Assembly: GCA_029856445.1 (NCBI GenBank)
Contig: JAHQWY010000023.1
Span: 1-21,114 of the forward strand
Direction of reading: 5' to 3'
Origin: Promethearchaeia archaeon
GTDB taxonomy: Archaea > Asgardarchaeota > Lokiarchaeia > Sigyniarchaeales > SOKP01
Length of the DNA: 21,114 nt
Part shown: piece by piece, positions 13,962-21,114 of the stretch
Layout: each line of letters begins with the position of its first letter
Position numbering within the stretch: position 1 is the stretch's first letter
Translations under genes and position numbers: made by a program
The notes under the pieces: model-generated
What the model saw: the letters and a program-made list of their open reading frames with translations, nothing else
Database searches by the model: none
What the model was told of the DNA's origin: nothing

Positions 13962-14744
13962 TTAAGTTTTAATATTTTTAATTTCTTCAACAATTAATGG
14001 CAAAAGTATTCCAGTTTTTCCATTAAGTACTATTTCTGCTTTATCATCTAAATGAGTGGGTTGATCGTTTACAATTATTAATTTTCCACCTCCGCTTAAT
14101 GTGTATACAGGTAAGTCGCAAATAGGTGCCACCGTTAAAGAAGACCCCGCAATTAACATTAAATCTGCTTTTTTCGCCAAATCAATAGACATAAACTTCT
14201 CAAATTTTGGTAAATCTTCCCCAAAGAGAACAACCGATGGTTTTAAAGGCATTCCACAATAATCACATAGAGGTGATGATTTTTTCTTTCTTTTTAACTT
14301 GTTTAAAACTTGTTCCTTATTATAACTAGCGCGACATCCGAGACAAGTGAATCTGTTAATATTTCCATGAACTTCATAAACGATAACTGCGCCAGCTTTC
14401 TGATGTAACTCATCTACATTCTGAGTGATTATAGCTTTTATTATTTTCATCTTTTCAAGTTCTGCTAATGCATAATGACCTGGATTTGGTTCAGCATTAA
14501 AAAGTGTTGGAGCTATATCTTCTGCCATTTTCCAAAATTTTGAAGGATCCTGCAAAAAAGAACTAATATCTCCATAAATTTCAGGTTTATATTTATCCCA
14601 AATTCCTCCTTCTCCTCTGAAATCAGGTATACCTGATTCCGTCGAAATCCCAGCACCAGTTAATACTATACAATTTTTGGAATTTACAAGAAACTTCGCT
14701 GCTTTCTTAATATCTTCCTTTTTAGATCGTTCTCGAGGTCTCAT
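13962..14744 (-). CDS. Sir2-family NAD+-dependent protein deacylase (sirtuin)
   Basis: This 260-residue sirtuin removes acyl groups from lysines using NAD+ and releases nicotinamide and O-acyl-ADP-ribose. All signatures are present: GAGIS (30-34), GIPDFRG (38-44), TQNVDELHQKAG (107-118), catalytic H126 in VHGN, a zinc ribbon of C134-x2-C137 and C160-x2-C163, and GSSL (200-203) for NAD ribose. Size and motif spacing are those of archaeal and bacterial class U/III-like enzymes. The ATG (14742-14744) gives the usual N-terminal helix; a GGAG lies 16 bases upstream, rather far, so the site is weak. Possible substrates include DNA-binding proteins such as the nearby histone, but that is speculation. 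The radical SAM gene follows at 28 nt. Confidence 0.96.
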   Translation of the reverse strand: MRPRERSKKEDIKKAAKFLVNSKNCIVLTGAGISTESGIPDFRGEGGIWDKYKPEIYGDISSFLQDPSKFWKMAEDIAPTLFNAEPNPGHYALAELEKMKIIKAIITQNVDELHQKAGAVIVYEVHGNINRFTCLGCRASYNKEQVLNKLKRKKKSSPLCDYCGMPLKPSVVLFGEDLPKFEKFMSIDLAKKADLMLIAGSSLTVAPICDLPVYTLSGGGKLIIVNDQPTHLDDKAEIVLNGKTGILLPLIVEEIKNIKT

Positions 14745-14936
14745 CTGAAAAAAAATATTGCTCCTTCAAATATTTAATTTTTTAAGATTTATATTGCTAA
14801 TAAATTTATAGATATGATTTTTGAAAAATTTTCATTCTAAGATTAGATTAAATTAAAAAAAATTATATTTCTTAAAAGTTATTAACCATATAAGAGCTCA
14901 TTCATTATTTTTTCAATAATTCTTAAAGTTTTTTCT

Positions 14937-15830
14937 ATGATTACTGGTTTTGCAATTATATTAGAAGAGGATATTCTTTATTGTTCAAATAATAAAAAAT
15001 ACAATTTCTTTGAGATAATTCTCTTTTTAGAAAAATTATTACGAAGTATAAATCCCAGAAATACTTGGCGTTTGAAAAAAATCTGTTATAAAGATCATAG
15101 AATAGGAAAAGAAAGAATAATTGTAAAACATATCGTTACCAAGAAACAACAGAATTTATTTTTTTGTATTATTGGCGATTTTAAAGTAGGATCCGAGGAG
15201 ACCTTTAAGATTGTAAATGAGTTCAGTAAACAAGTCAATCTTCACTATAAAAATCTGGCTGGATTAAAAAAAGCTTCTGAAGAACCTACATTCAAAAATA
15301 TTATTTCTTTAATCACAGCTTACTTAAAAGATAAATACACAGAACCGTTAGAAGAGGAGCTTATTTTTGATGAGACCGAGAATCATCATAAAAATACCAT
15401 TCTTTATGCTGGAATATCATCTAAAGGATTACCCATCATATCTCAACTATATGATATAAATCTTCTGATGAATTTAACACAAGAAAATACCAATGAAAAC
15501 ATTGAGTTATTCACATCAGAACTTTCTGCAAAATTAGAAACTATTTCAATGAATACTAAGATTCGAGCAAAAACAAATATAAAGGAAATTCACTTCGTTG
15601 ATACTGAAGATAGAAAGAATAAAATGATAATATTATTTGATAATATTAATGGTTATTCATTGGATTTTATTGCGTCAGGTAATTTTTATAAAATTAAGGA
15701 CATTTTTAAACAATTCAAATCTAAAATGGTATTAGATGCCACTTTTCAAATGGAATTTGCAGGTGATTTAAAACCTTTTAAACACTTAAAACAGTATCTT
15801 GATGATATTGTAAATCAATTTGATGAGTGA
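14937..15830 (+). CDS. Probable longin-domain protein with two alpha/beta domains
   Basis: This 297-residue soluble protein has no catalytic motif. Residues 1-~105 have the order expected of an N-terminal longin-like domain: a starting strand (MITGFAIILEEDILYCSN), a helix (FFEIILFLEKLLRSI), strands (WRLKKICYK, RIIVKHIVT, LFFCIIGDF) and a long helix (EETFKIVNEFSKQVNLHYK). Residues ~150-265 repeat the theme (TILYAGISSKGLPIISQLYD, then FTSELSAKLETI, KEIHFVD, KMIILFDNINGYSLDFIAS and IKDIFKQFK), so two related domains sit in tandem. Such modules bind small GTPases and adaptors in eukaryotes and are widespread in Asgard archaea. The fold assignment is pattern-based. ATG 14937 has no Shine-Dalgarno, so a leaderless message is possible. 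It is divergent from the sirtuin (192-nt gap) and ends 19 nt from the convergent acyl-CoA dehydrogenase. Confidence 0.65.
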   Translation: MITGFAIILEEDILYCSNNKKYNFFEIILFLEKLLRSINPRNTWRLKKICYKDHRIGKERIIVKHIVTKKQQNLFFCIIGDFKVGSEETFKIVNEFSKQVNLHYKNLAGLKKASEEPTFKNIISLITAYLKDKYTEPLEEELIFDETENHHKNTILYAGISSKGLPIISQLYDINLLMNLTQENTNENIELFTSELSAKLETISMNTKIRAKTNIKEIHFVDTEDRKNKMIILFDNINGYSLDFIASGNFYKIKDIFKQFKSKMVLDATFQMEFAGDLKPFKHLKQYLDDIVNQFDE

Positions 15831-15849
15831 GTTCAGATTTTAATTATTA

Positions 15850-17592
15850 TTAAACTACCATCTCTATCTCCATTTCTTGCTTTTTCCTTTTTTTAAATTC
15901 ACGTAATAATTTTGAAAATTTCTGTGGTTTACTGTTATAATTGAGTTCTCTAAGAGCTTGTTCTTGATAAGCAATAAAAAATCTATTAGAAAATTCTTCC
16001 CAATCACGACAAATTGCTAATGTTTCCTCATCATTTCTGAGAAGATTATCATGTGTCATTATTTTGGTGAATTCCGATACATATTTATCAATTAAATCTG
16101 AATCAGCTCCCTTTAATAAGTCCTTACAAAATTCGTCTGTGGGATACCAATCCCTAACTCTAGAAAGATCTCGATGAATCTGTGTGAGAAGAACGTTTCT
16201 TGGTCCTTCCCATAATTCCATAATCATAGAATCACGATGCAAACGTGGTAAAGATAAGAAATCTTCCATTATCCCGTGACCACCAAAAAACGAAATTGCT
16301 TTGCGTATCATTGCTGGAGCTTCATCCGCAACTACAATTTTTTGTAACATTATTAATTCACGTAATCTAAATCGACGTTTACGTTCTTCGATGTTATCTA
16401 TTTTTTCTAAATCTTTTATTCCACTAATTAATTCTTCTCCAAAATGGATATATTCTGAATATACTTTAAATGTTCCAGCAGCGCTACGCTTAGAATAATG
16501 ATCCAAATCGTTTATCTGGTTAATCATTAAAGGAAATGAAGATATAGGAACTCCAAAAGCAGTTCTAAATTCTGAATATAACTTTGCTTCTCTTGCAACC
16601 AATAACGCCCCAGCAGCCATTCCAAAAGCTACATGGAGTCTAGAAAGTGAAAGAACAATTCCAACAATATCAGCAAGTCCCTTTTCAAGGGGGCCTATAG
16701 GATATGCTACTGCACCATTATATGTAATTTCAGCTGTTGGTAACTCCGCTGTTCCCAACTTTTGTTTTAACCTATCAATAGTAAAGGAGTTTCTTATTTC
16801 TTTTTCTTTATTTCCAGGAAGCCAAGAAGGGACAACAAACGCAGCAATCTTAGTTGAAGATTCAACTCCTTTTGGTTTTGCTGTAACTATAGCGTAGTCA
16901 GCATGGGTGGCCGAACAGAAAAACTTTTGTCCATATAATCTCCAACAATTAGAAATTCCATCTGTACCTTTATCTTTTTCATAAACTGCTTCTACAAGAT
17001 TAGCAGGAACGTCACTTCCGCCTTGAATTTCAGTTACAAATTGTGCACCTCTAGCATATTCTCCTTTTTTTCCATCTCTTATATGTTTGAGAATTTTTTT
17101 TGCTTCCGGACTCAATGTATCCTCATATTTTTGCATAATTTCAACAGCTCCATGTGAACAAGCCACAGGGCACATTACTCCTGCTTCTCCATTCTCATAA
17201 AGTAAAAATGTTTTGACAAATCTACTCCAAGGAGTATTTCTTACAGGATCAAAAAGTCCCAGGCTAAAAACTTCTTCTTCTAAAGTTTCAGTTTCCATAC
17301 AACGTTCAATCCTATCTATTCTGTGATTGTGAGCATCAAAGTGTTTAAGTTTGGTTACTTTTATTCGATTTTCTAATTCATTTGCTTTTTCTGCAAGTTT
17401 TCTAAATCTAAAAGAAACGTAATCTGAGAGTGCTCTAAGATCGCGATCAATTTGTTCAAACTCATCCCCCGTATATTTCCTAACTAATACTTGAAAAAAA
17501 TCATCATCACAGTAATAGTTAAAATTTTCTCTAACAAACAAATAATCATCAAAATTATATTGATTATTACGATTTCCTTCTTGATTTGACAT
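15850..17592 (-). CDS. Acyl-CoA dehydrogenase, AidB-like subfamily
   Basis: This 580-residue FAD enzyme of the acyl-CoA dehydrogenase superfamily has the AidB-like/long-chain layout: an extended N-terminal helical part (1-~130), the beta middle domain with TEIQGGSDV (187-195) for FAD, and the helical C-terminal domain with RTAFGVPI (343-350), FGGHGIMEDF (436-445) and ELWEGPRNV (459-467). These blocks match E. coli AidB (541 residues), which binds DNA near alkylation damage. They also match archaeal ACADs used in beta-oxidation or branched-chain acid breakdown. A lysine/arginine-rich C terminus (KLLREFKKRKKQEMEIE) is unusual. The ATG start (17590-17592) lies in an AT-rich region, and no beta-oxidation partners (electron-transfer flavoprotein, hydratase, thiolase) are in the window. 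Substrate and role are uncertain; oxidation of an acyl-CoA is the default. Confidence 0.9.
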   Translation of the reverse strand: MSNQEGNRNNQYNFDDYLFVRENFNYYCDDDFFQVLVRKYTGDEFEQIDRDLRALSDYVSFRFRKLAEKANELENRIKVTKLKHFDAHNHRIDRIERCMETETLEEEVFSLGLFDPVRNTPWSRFVKTFLLYENGEAGVMCPVACSHGAVEIMQKYEDTLSPEAKKILKHIRDGKKGEYARGAQFVTEIQGGSDVPANLVEAVYEKDKGTDGISNCWRLYGQKFFCSATHADYAIVTAKPKGVESSTKIAAFVVPSWLPGNKEKEIRNSFTIDRLKQKLGTAELPTAEITYNGAVAYPIGPLEKGLADIVGIVLSLSRLHVAFGMAAGALLVAREAKLYSEFRTAFGVPISSFPLMINQINDLDHYSKRSAAGTFKVYSEYIHFGEELISGIKDLEKIDNIEERKRRFRLRELIMLQKIVVADEAPAMIRKAISFFGGHGIMEDFLSLPRLHRDSMIMELWEGPRNVLLTQIHRDLSRVRDWYPTDEFCKDLLKGADSDLIDKYVSEFTKIMTHDNLLRNDEETLAICRDWEEFSNRFFIAYQEQALRELNYNSKPQKFSKLLREFKKRKKQEMEIEMVV

Positions 17593-17756
17593 TCTCTTAT
17601 CCCAAATTCTTTTTATCTTGTGTGCTATTTAAACTATAAGTTGGAATATGTATTAATATATGATTTAGAGAATAAATTACTTTGCTACTAAAAGTAAAAT
17701 ACTATAAAGTCTTTAATATGAAAAAGAATGAAATCGAACAATAATAGTTTTATGAA

Positions 17757-18551
17757 TTATTCTGACTCTTCATCTTCGTCATTTTCTAGTGAATCGGATT
17801 CATTTACTGAATCTGAATTAGCAGTTTTGGTTTGAGCAAGTTTCTTAACATTTATTCTTTCAGAACGTCTTATTTCTGATTTTCGAGATCTTTTAACTTC
17901 AACCTCAACAATCTCAAATTTATCATCAGGAACTACCCTATCTTCCCCACCCTCAGGGATAGTGACAAGTTTACTCTTTACTACAACACAATTAGTTAAG
18001 GGATAGATAGTTTTAGCCACTCTCTGAATTTGATTTTGAAATTCCCCATAAATAACACCCGCAATGAATTTCTCATGATTAAGTGAATTAGCAAATTCTC
18101 TTAAAATCTCTCTCATGATTTTGCGAATTAAAACAATTTGGGAATTTCTTGCTCTTTTTAGAGTTGTACATATTGTGGTTAAGCGAAAGACATATCCATC
18201 TTTTGTGGTTAAGTTTAAAATTGTCTGAACTTTTGAGCTACCTCTACCGATTAAGGACCGTATGAAATCATTTGTATATTGATGACCGATAAAAATGGCA
18301 TTACATTTTTTTGCTTCATTATTTACTTCTTTAATTTGAAATTTAAGCTTCAAACTAATATCAGAATATTTTCCAGTGAAATCGAAAAGAAGTGTTTCAA
18401 TAGTTCTGCCAATTACATTTTCCTCGAACCCTAAAACTTCACCAATGGGTTTAAAATTAAATATCTTTGGAGTAATTACTTGAAACCAAGATTTATCTTT
18501 AAAAGAAACTTTTTTAATCTTCACTTTTTTTTTTCTTGCTTTAGAACTCAC
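17757..18551 (-). CDS. rps3ae: Small-subunit ribosomal protein eS1 (S3Ae)
   Basis: This eS1 protein (264 residues) of the 30S platform is found only in archaea and eukaryotes. The start is GTG (18549-18551), not the upstream TTG at 18575, because GGGAGGA (18558-18564) lies six bases before it; the TTG would overlap the uS15 stop by 11 nt. The N terminus is basic (SSKARKKKVKIKKVSFKDKSWFQV), followed by the core with FNFKPIGEVLGF, IGRTIETLLFDFTGKYSDIS, FIGHQYTNDFIRSLI, RLTTICTTLKRA, REILREFANSL and the motif IYPLTNCVVVKSKLV. The tail (last ~25 residues) is a Ser/Asn/Glu/Asp-rich acidic extension beyond the conserved core. It is the second gene of an operon with uS15, 13 nt after its stop. Confidence 0.96.
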   Translation of the reverse strand: MSSKARKKKVKIKKVSFKDKSWFQVITPKIFNFKPIGEVLGFEENVIGRTIETLLFDFTGKYSDISLKLKFQIKEVNNEAKKCNAIFIGHQYTNDFIRSLIGRGSSKVQTILNLTTKDGYVFRLTTICTTLKRARNSQIVLIRKIMREILREFANSLNHEKFIAGVIYGEFQNQIQRVAKTIYPLTNCVVVKSKLVTIPEGGEDRVVPDDKFEIVEVEVKRSRKSEIRRSERINVKKLAQTKTANSDSVNESDSLENDEDEESE

Positions 18552-18557
18552 TTTTAA

Positions 18558-18564
18558 TCCTCCC
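18558..18564 (-). promoter_or_regulatory. Shine-Dalgarno sequence that places the eS1 start at GTG 18551
   Basis: GGGAGGA on the minus strand is a near-perfect ribosome binding site, six bases before the GTG. It lies immediately beside the uS15 stop codon (18565-18567), so re-initiation from uS15 is plausible. Confidence 0.75.
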
Positions 18565-19023
18565 TTATCTGGCAACTAATGTTCTAATTTTCTCTGGATC
18601 ATATTTAAAATCAGTAGCTAGTACTTTTTTCTTTTTATAGTACTTAATCAGTCGATATATTTTTGATTCAGTTCTATTTAGACCTTTTTTAGTTTCTAAA
18701 TCTTTATGATTGTTCTCAAGATGGTTTCTAATATTTAAAGCTTTTCTCACTAAATTCGCTAAGTCTTCTGGAAGTGGATTTTTGATATCATTAGATTCGA
18801 GAATTTGACTAATTTTTTTACCTGCTACAATCTTTACTAATGGTACTCCACGGGAGTCTCTCATGATAGTTCCTATCATTGATTTTGAATGACCTCTTCT
18901 AGCTAACTTAACGACTTCATTCTCAACTTCATCAGGGCTTAATTCCACCCATGGAGGTCTTTCCAGTCTAGCAGGTCTAGTAGAACCACTTTTTCCTTTT
19001 TTTCTGCTATGCATCCGAGCCAT
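18565..19023 (-). CDS. rps15: Small-subunit ribosomal protein uS15 (archaeal/eukaryotic type)
   Basis: uS15 binds 16S rRNA near the central domain and helps platform assembly. At 152 residues it has the archaeal/eukaryotic N-terminal extension (MARMHSRKKGKSGSTRP), then PPWVELSPDEVENEVVKLARRGHS, MIGTIMRDSRGVPLVK, and the four-helix rRNA-binding domain containing HLENNHKDLETKKGLNRTESKIYRLIKYYKKK. The bacterial protein is about 88 residues, so the extension alone marks the lineage as archaeal or eukaryotic. The ATG (19021-19023) is preceded by GATGAGCG. The gene is first in an operon with eS1. In many archaea a RecJ-like nuclease gene (GAN) lies between uS15 and eS1; here it does not. It is divergent from the XTP/dITP pyrophosphatase. 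Confidence 0.98.
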   Translation of the reverse strand: MARMHSRKKGKSGSTRPARLERPPWVELSPDEVENEVVKLARRGHSKSMIGTIMRDSRGVPLVKIVAGKKISQILESNDIKNPLPEDLANLVRKALNIRNHLENNHKDLETKKGLNRTESKIYRLIKYYKKKKVLATDFKYDPEKIRTLVAR

Positions 19024-19073
19024 TTTTCGCTCATCTAATCTATTGCTTTACAGATTGTTAAAATATTATAATA

Positions 19074-19083
19074 CTATAAATAA
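19074..19083 (-). promoter_or_regulatory. Possible TATA box of the uS15-eS1 operon
   Basis: TTTATTTATA on the minus strand lies about 50 bases upstream of the uS15 ATG, at a workable spacing for a short leader. The AT-rich sequence makes this a weak call. Confidence 0.3.
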
Positions 19084-19248
19084 ACAACTATACAAAATAA
19101 AGTTTTGGATAAAGCTGTGGAAGGGCAGTAAATTAAATCTCAAGATCAAAAAAAAATTCATTATTTAAAATCAAAATCAATATGACTTCATAAAGCTTCT
19201 TATTTAAATTTAAAAAATAACTAAAAATATAGCATAATTATAATATTT

Positions 19249-19833
19249 ATGACCCAAAACGAAAACACACTTTCCTTTATTACAGGCAATAAATTTAAAT
19301 TCCGAGAAGTCTTTGAGATGTTCAGGAAAATGAAGGTAAAGTATGACTTAATCCAAAAAGATATTAAAACGACTGAAATACAAGCTGAAACATTAAAAAA
19401 TGTAGCTTTATTCAAATTAAATAGCGTAAGACATAAAATAGAAGGATCTTTTTTTATAGAAGATGCTGGTTTTTTCGTAGATATCCCCCTTAAAGGATTT
19501 CCGGGGATATATTCTTCATATGTGTTGAAAACAATAGGTAATAAGGGAATAATCGATTTAATTAATGATTTTGATGGGTCTGTGGCTCATTTCTCAGCAG
19601 TAATTGCACTTTATTTTAATCCGATTGATAAAATATTATTTTTCGAAGGAATGATTGAAGGAAAAGTCTCAGAAACCATTAGAGGTAAAGGAGGGTTCGG
19701 ATTTGACCCAATATTCATCCCAAATATTATCCCAAATAAGACTTTTGCTGAATTATCTATTGATCAAAAGAACAAAATTTCGCATAGAGGTCAGGCATTA
19801 GGAAAATTATTGGAATTCTTAAAAAACAACTGA
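19249..19833 (+). CDS. XTP/dITP pyrophosphatase (RdgB/HAM1 family)
   Basis: This house-cleaning enzyme hydrolyses XTP, ITP and dITP to monophosphates and pyrophosphate, keeping deaminated purines out of DNA and RNA. The 194 residues carry the HAM1 signatures: FITGNKFKFREV (10-21), FIEDAGFFVD (69-78), LKGFPGIYSSYV (81-92), GKGGFGFDPIF (146-156) and TFAELSIDQKNKISHRGQAL (165-184), which together form the nucleotide and Mg2+ site. The catalytic region looks intact. The start is ATG 19249 with no clear Shine-Dalgarno and AT-rich upstream DNA, so a leaderless message is possible. It lies head-to-head with uS15, an adjacency recalled from other archaea that supports ordinary chromosomal context here. 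Confidence 0.97.
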   Translation: MTQNENTLSFITGNKFKFREVFEMFRKMKVKYDLIQKDIKTTEIQAETLKNVALFKLNSVRHKIEGSFFIEDAGFFVDIPLKGFPGIYSSYVLKTIGNKGIIDLINDFDGSVAHFSAVIALYFNPIDKILFFEGMIEGKVSETIRGKGGFGFDPIFIPNIIPNKTFAELSIDQKNKISHRGQALGKLLEFLKNN

Positions 19834-19848
19834 AGATGAAAATTAGTT

Positions 19849-21114
19849 TCAAAACGTTTGTCGAAAGATTTCCATTATAGTTTGTCGCGATAATTTTATT
19901 AAAATTATGTAAGTACCTAAAAATCCAACAGAAATTGAAATTATAAAAACTCTGAGTAGAACATCAATAGGAACAGTAAATATTATTGGCATTTCAGTCA
20001 TTAAACCCATATTTGTTTCTAATAAATATGCTGTATAGGTGCCAATTATTGTACCCATAACACCAGAACTAAGTAATATGATCAAGCTTTCAACTAAGAA
20101 CATATTCCGTACATTCCGTGTTTTCATTCCCATAGAACGTAATATTCCAATCTCAAATTTTCGTTCTAACATAATGGCATACATATTACTAACTAATCCA
20201 AAGATGCTAATCATAATCGTAAATGATAGAATTAGTTCCATCAAAAAACTTTGTCTTTCTGTCATATCCTCTATAAAATTAATTTTTGAAATTGCGTCAT
20301 CAATTATTATATCCTTATCTTGATACATTAACCTGATATCTTCTTTTGTTTCTTCAATATTTTCTTCGGTTTTTTCAATTAAATTTATAAAAACTTTGTC
20401 TACAACCATATTACTTTCTCCAGGATTATCAATTTTCATCAACCGCATGTAATTATCTAAAGAAACCATCACACCTCCTCCCTCAGCAGAGGCTTCATTG
20501 CTTCTAAAGTTAAAAAAACCAGGAATTCCCCCTGAAATCCCAACTACTGTAAGATTAAAGGGTATTCCACTATCATTAGGATCACTAGGATCATAGAAAG
20601 TTATTCGAATTTTTTCACCAACCTCTCTAATTCCAATTACACTTGCAATTGATTTCGCGATAATACATGTATCATTGTTTGTAAATAAATTATTAAAGGA
20701 ATACCCGGTACTACTTCCATCACTCTTCCAAATTAGTAAGTCTTTATTAATTAAATCAATAAAATCTTCATCAATACCGATAAAACCTGCATCTACAACA
20801 TCAAAATCCATAAGATCTCCCGCTGTCGTTCTAATTTTCATTTCTTCTTGAGCAGTATAAAATTTAAAAAGGTCCATCAAGACCTCTTCTGAACCTCCTC
20901 TGCTAAAACCAACTTGACCTTCACTGATTTCGAAGACTGCCGCTAACGTAGCCTGAAGATCAAATGTATTATGAAGTGACATAGCAACTTTATCAACTCC
21001 GGGTAAAGTCCTAATTTCATCGACCATTTCTAGGGTTAAGGCGCTCTGTTCATCATATAATTCCTGATTTAATAATACTAAATCGGAACCATATTGAAAT
21101 TTTAAATTTAATGC
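19849..21114 (-). CDS. FtsX-type ABC transporter permease (N-terminal part beyond the window)
   Basis: This is the C-terminal 421 residues of a MacB/FtsX-family permease, reading in from the right edge with no stop. The frame continues past the ATG at 21027 through 29 more codons (GSDLVLLNQELYDEQ) to base 21114, so that ATG is internal. The visible part has a large extracytoplasmic domain (up to about residue 285 of the visible part) and then three membrane helices: FLMELILSFTIMISIFGLV, FLVESLIILLSSGVMGTII and LLRVFIISISVGFLGTYII. The cytoplasmic loop between helices 1 and 2 has the FtsX signature ERKFEIGILRSMGMK, the coupling helix to the ATPase. Such permeases release lipoproteins, peptides or act as mechanotransmitters. 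The partner ATPase gene would be outside the window. Substrate unknown. Confidence 0.93.
   Translation of the reverse strand, partial: ALNLKFQYGSDLVLLNQELYDEQSALTLEMVDEIRTLPGVDKVAMSLHNTFDLQATLAAVFEISEGQVGFSRGGSEEVLMDLFKFYTAQEEMKIRTTAGDLMDFDVVDAGFIGIDEDFIDLINKDLLIWKSDGSSTGYSFNNLFTNNDTCIIAKSIASVIGIREVGEKIRITFYDPSDPNDSGIPFNLTVVGISGGIPGFFNFRSNEASAEGGGVMVSLDNYMRLMKIDNPGESNMVVDKVFINLIEKTEENIEETKEDIRLMYQDKDIIIDDAISKINFIEDMTERQSFLMELILSFTIMISIFGLVSNMYAIMLERKFEIGILRSMGMKTRNVRNMFLVESLIILLSSGVMGTIIGTYTAYLLETNMGLMTEMPIIFTVPIDVLLRVFIISISVGFLGTYIILIKLSRQTIMEIFRQTF

Noticed and set aside
18552..18575. TTG at 18575 as the eS1 start
   Set aside because: It overlaps the uS15 stop by 11 nt and lies upstream of its own best ribosome site, which serves the GTG at 18551.

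Overview
The window comes from an AT-rich archaeal genome. Archaeal traits are ribosomal proteins uS15 (with its archaeal/eukaryotic N-terminal extension) and eS1/S3Ae, a single-fold histone, a rubrerythrin and an archaeal-style inosine triphosphatase. Secreted proteins with Ig-like modules and C-terminal membrane anchors, plus two proteins that read as longin/roadblock-type folds, point to the Asgard archaea (Promethearchaeota), most likely near Lokiarchaeia. That placement is inference from protein style, not from a phylogeny. No rRNA, tRNA, CRISPR array, insertion sequence or integration site was found.

Region 1 (1-3722) holds cell-surface genes: the C-terminal part of an Asp-rich secreted protein that runs in from the left edge, a 62-residue hypothetical protein, a gene-poor stretch with a possible gene remnant, and a minus-strand family 5 solute-binding protein with an Ig-like module and a C-terminal membrane anchor. 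Region 2 (3888-9012) is a nickel-themed neighbourhood: larB and larC of nickel-pincer-nucleotide synthesis, a short alkaline-phosphatase-superfamily-like protein, and a NikR repressor with an unusual His-rich insertion. A Trp-rich membrane protein and a TPR protein lie between them. larE and larA are not in the window.

Region 3 (9234-15830) holds a histone with a strong promoter and Shine-Dalgarno sequence, a GHMP sugar kinase, a probable longin+roadblock protein, rubrerythrin, a minus-strand sirtuin and radical-SAM pair that looks like an operon, and a second longin-like protein. Region 4 (15850-21114) holds an AidB-like acyl-CoA dehydrogenase, the uS15-eS1 ribosomal operon, a divergent XTP/dITP pyrophosphatase, and an FtsX-type ABC permease that runs off the right edge.

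Several starts differ from the longest open frame: eS1 should start at the GTG at 18551, the membrane protein at the TTG at 4820, and NikR at the ATG at 8485. The most novel leads are the His-loop NikR beside the phosphatase-like gene in the lar neighbourhood, and the two longin-like proteins.
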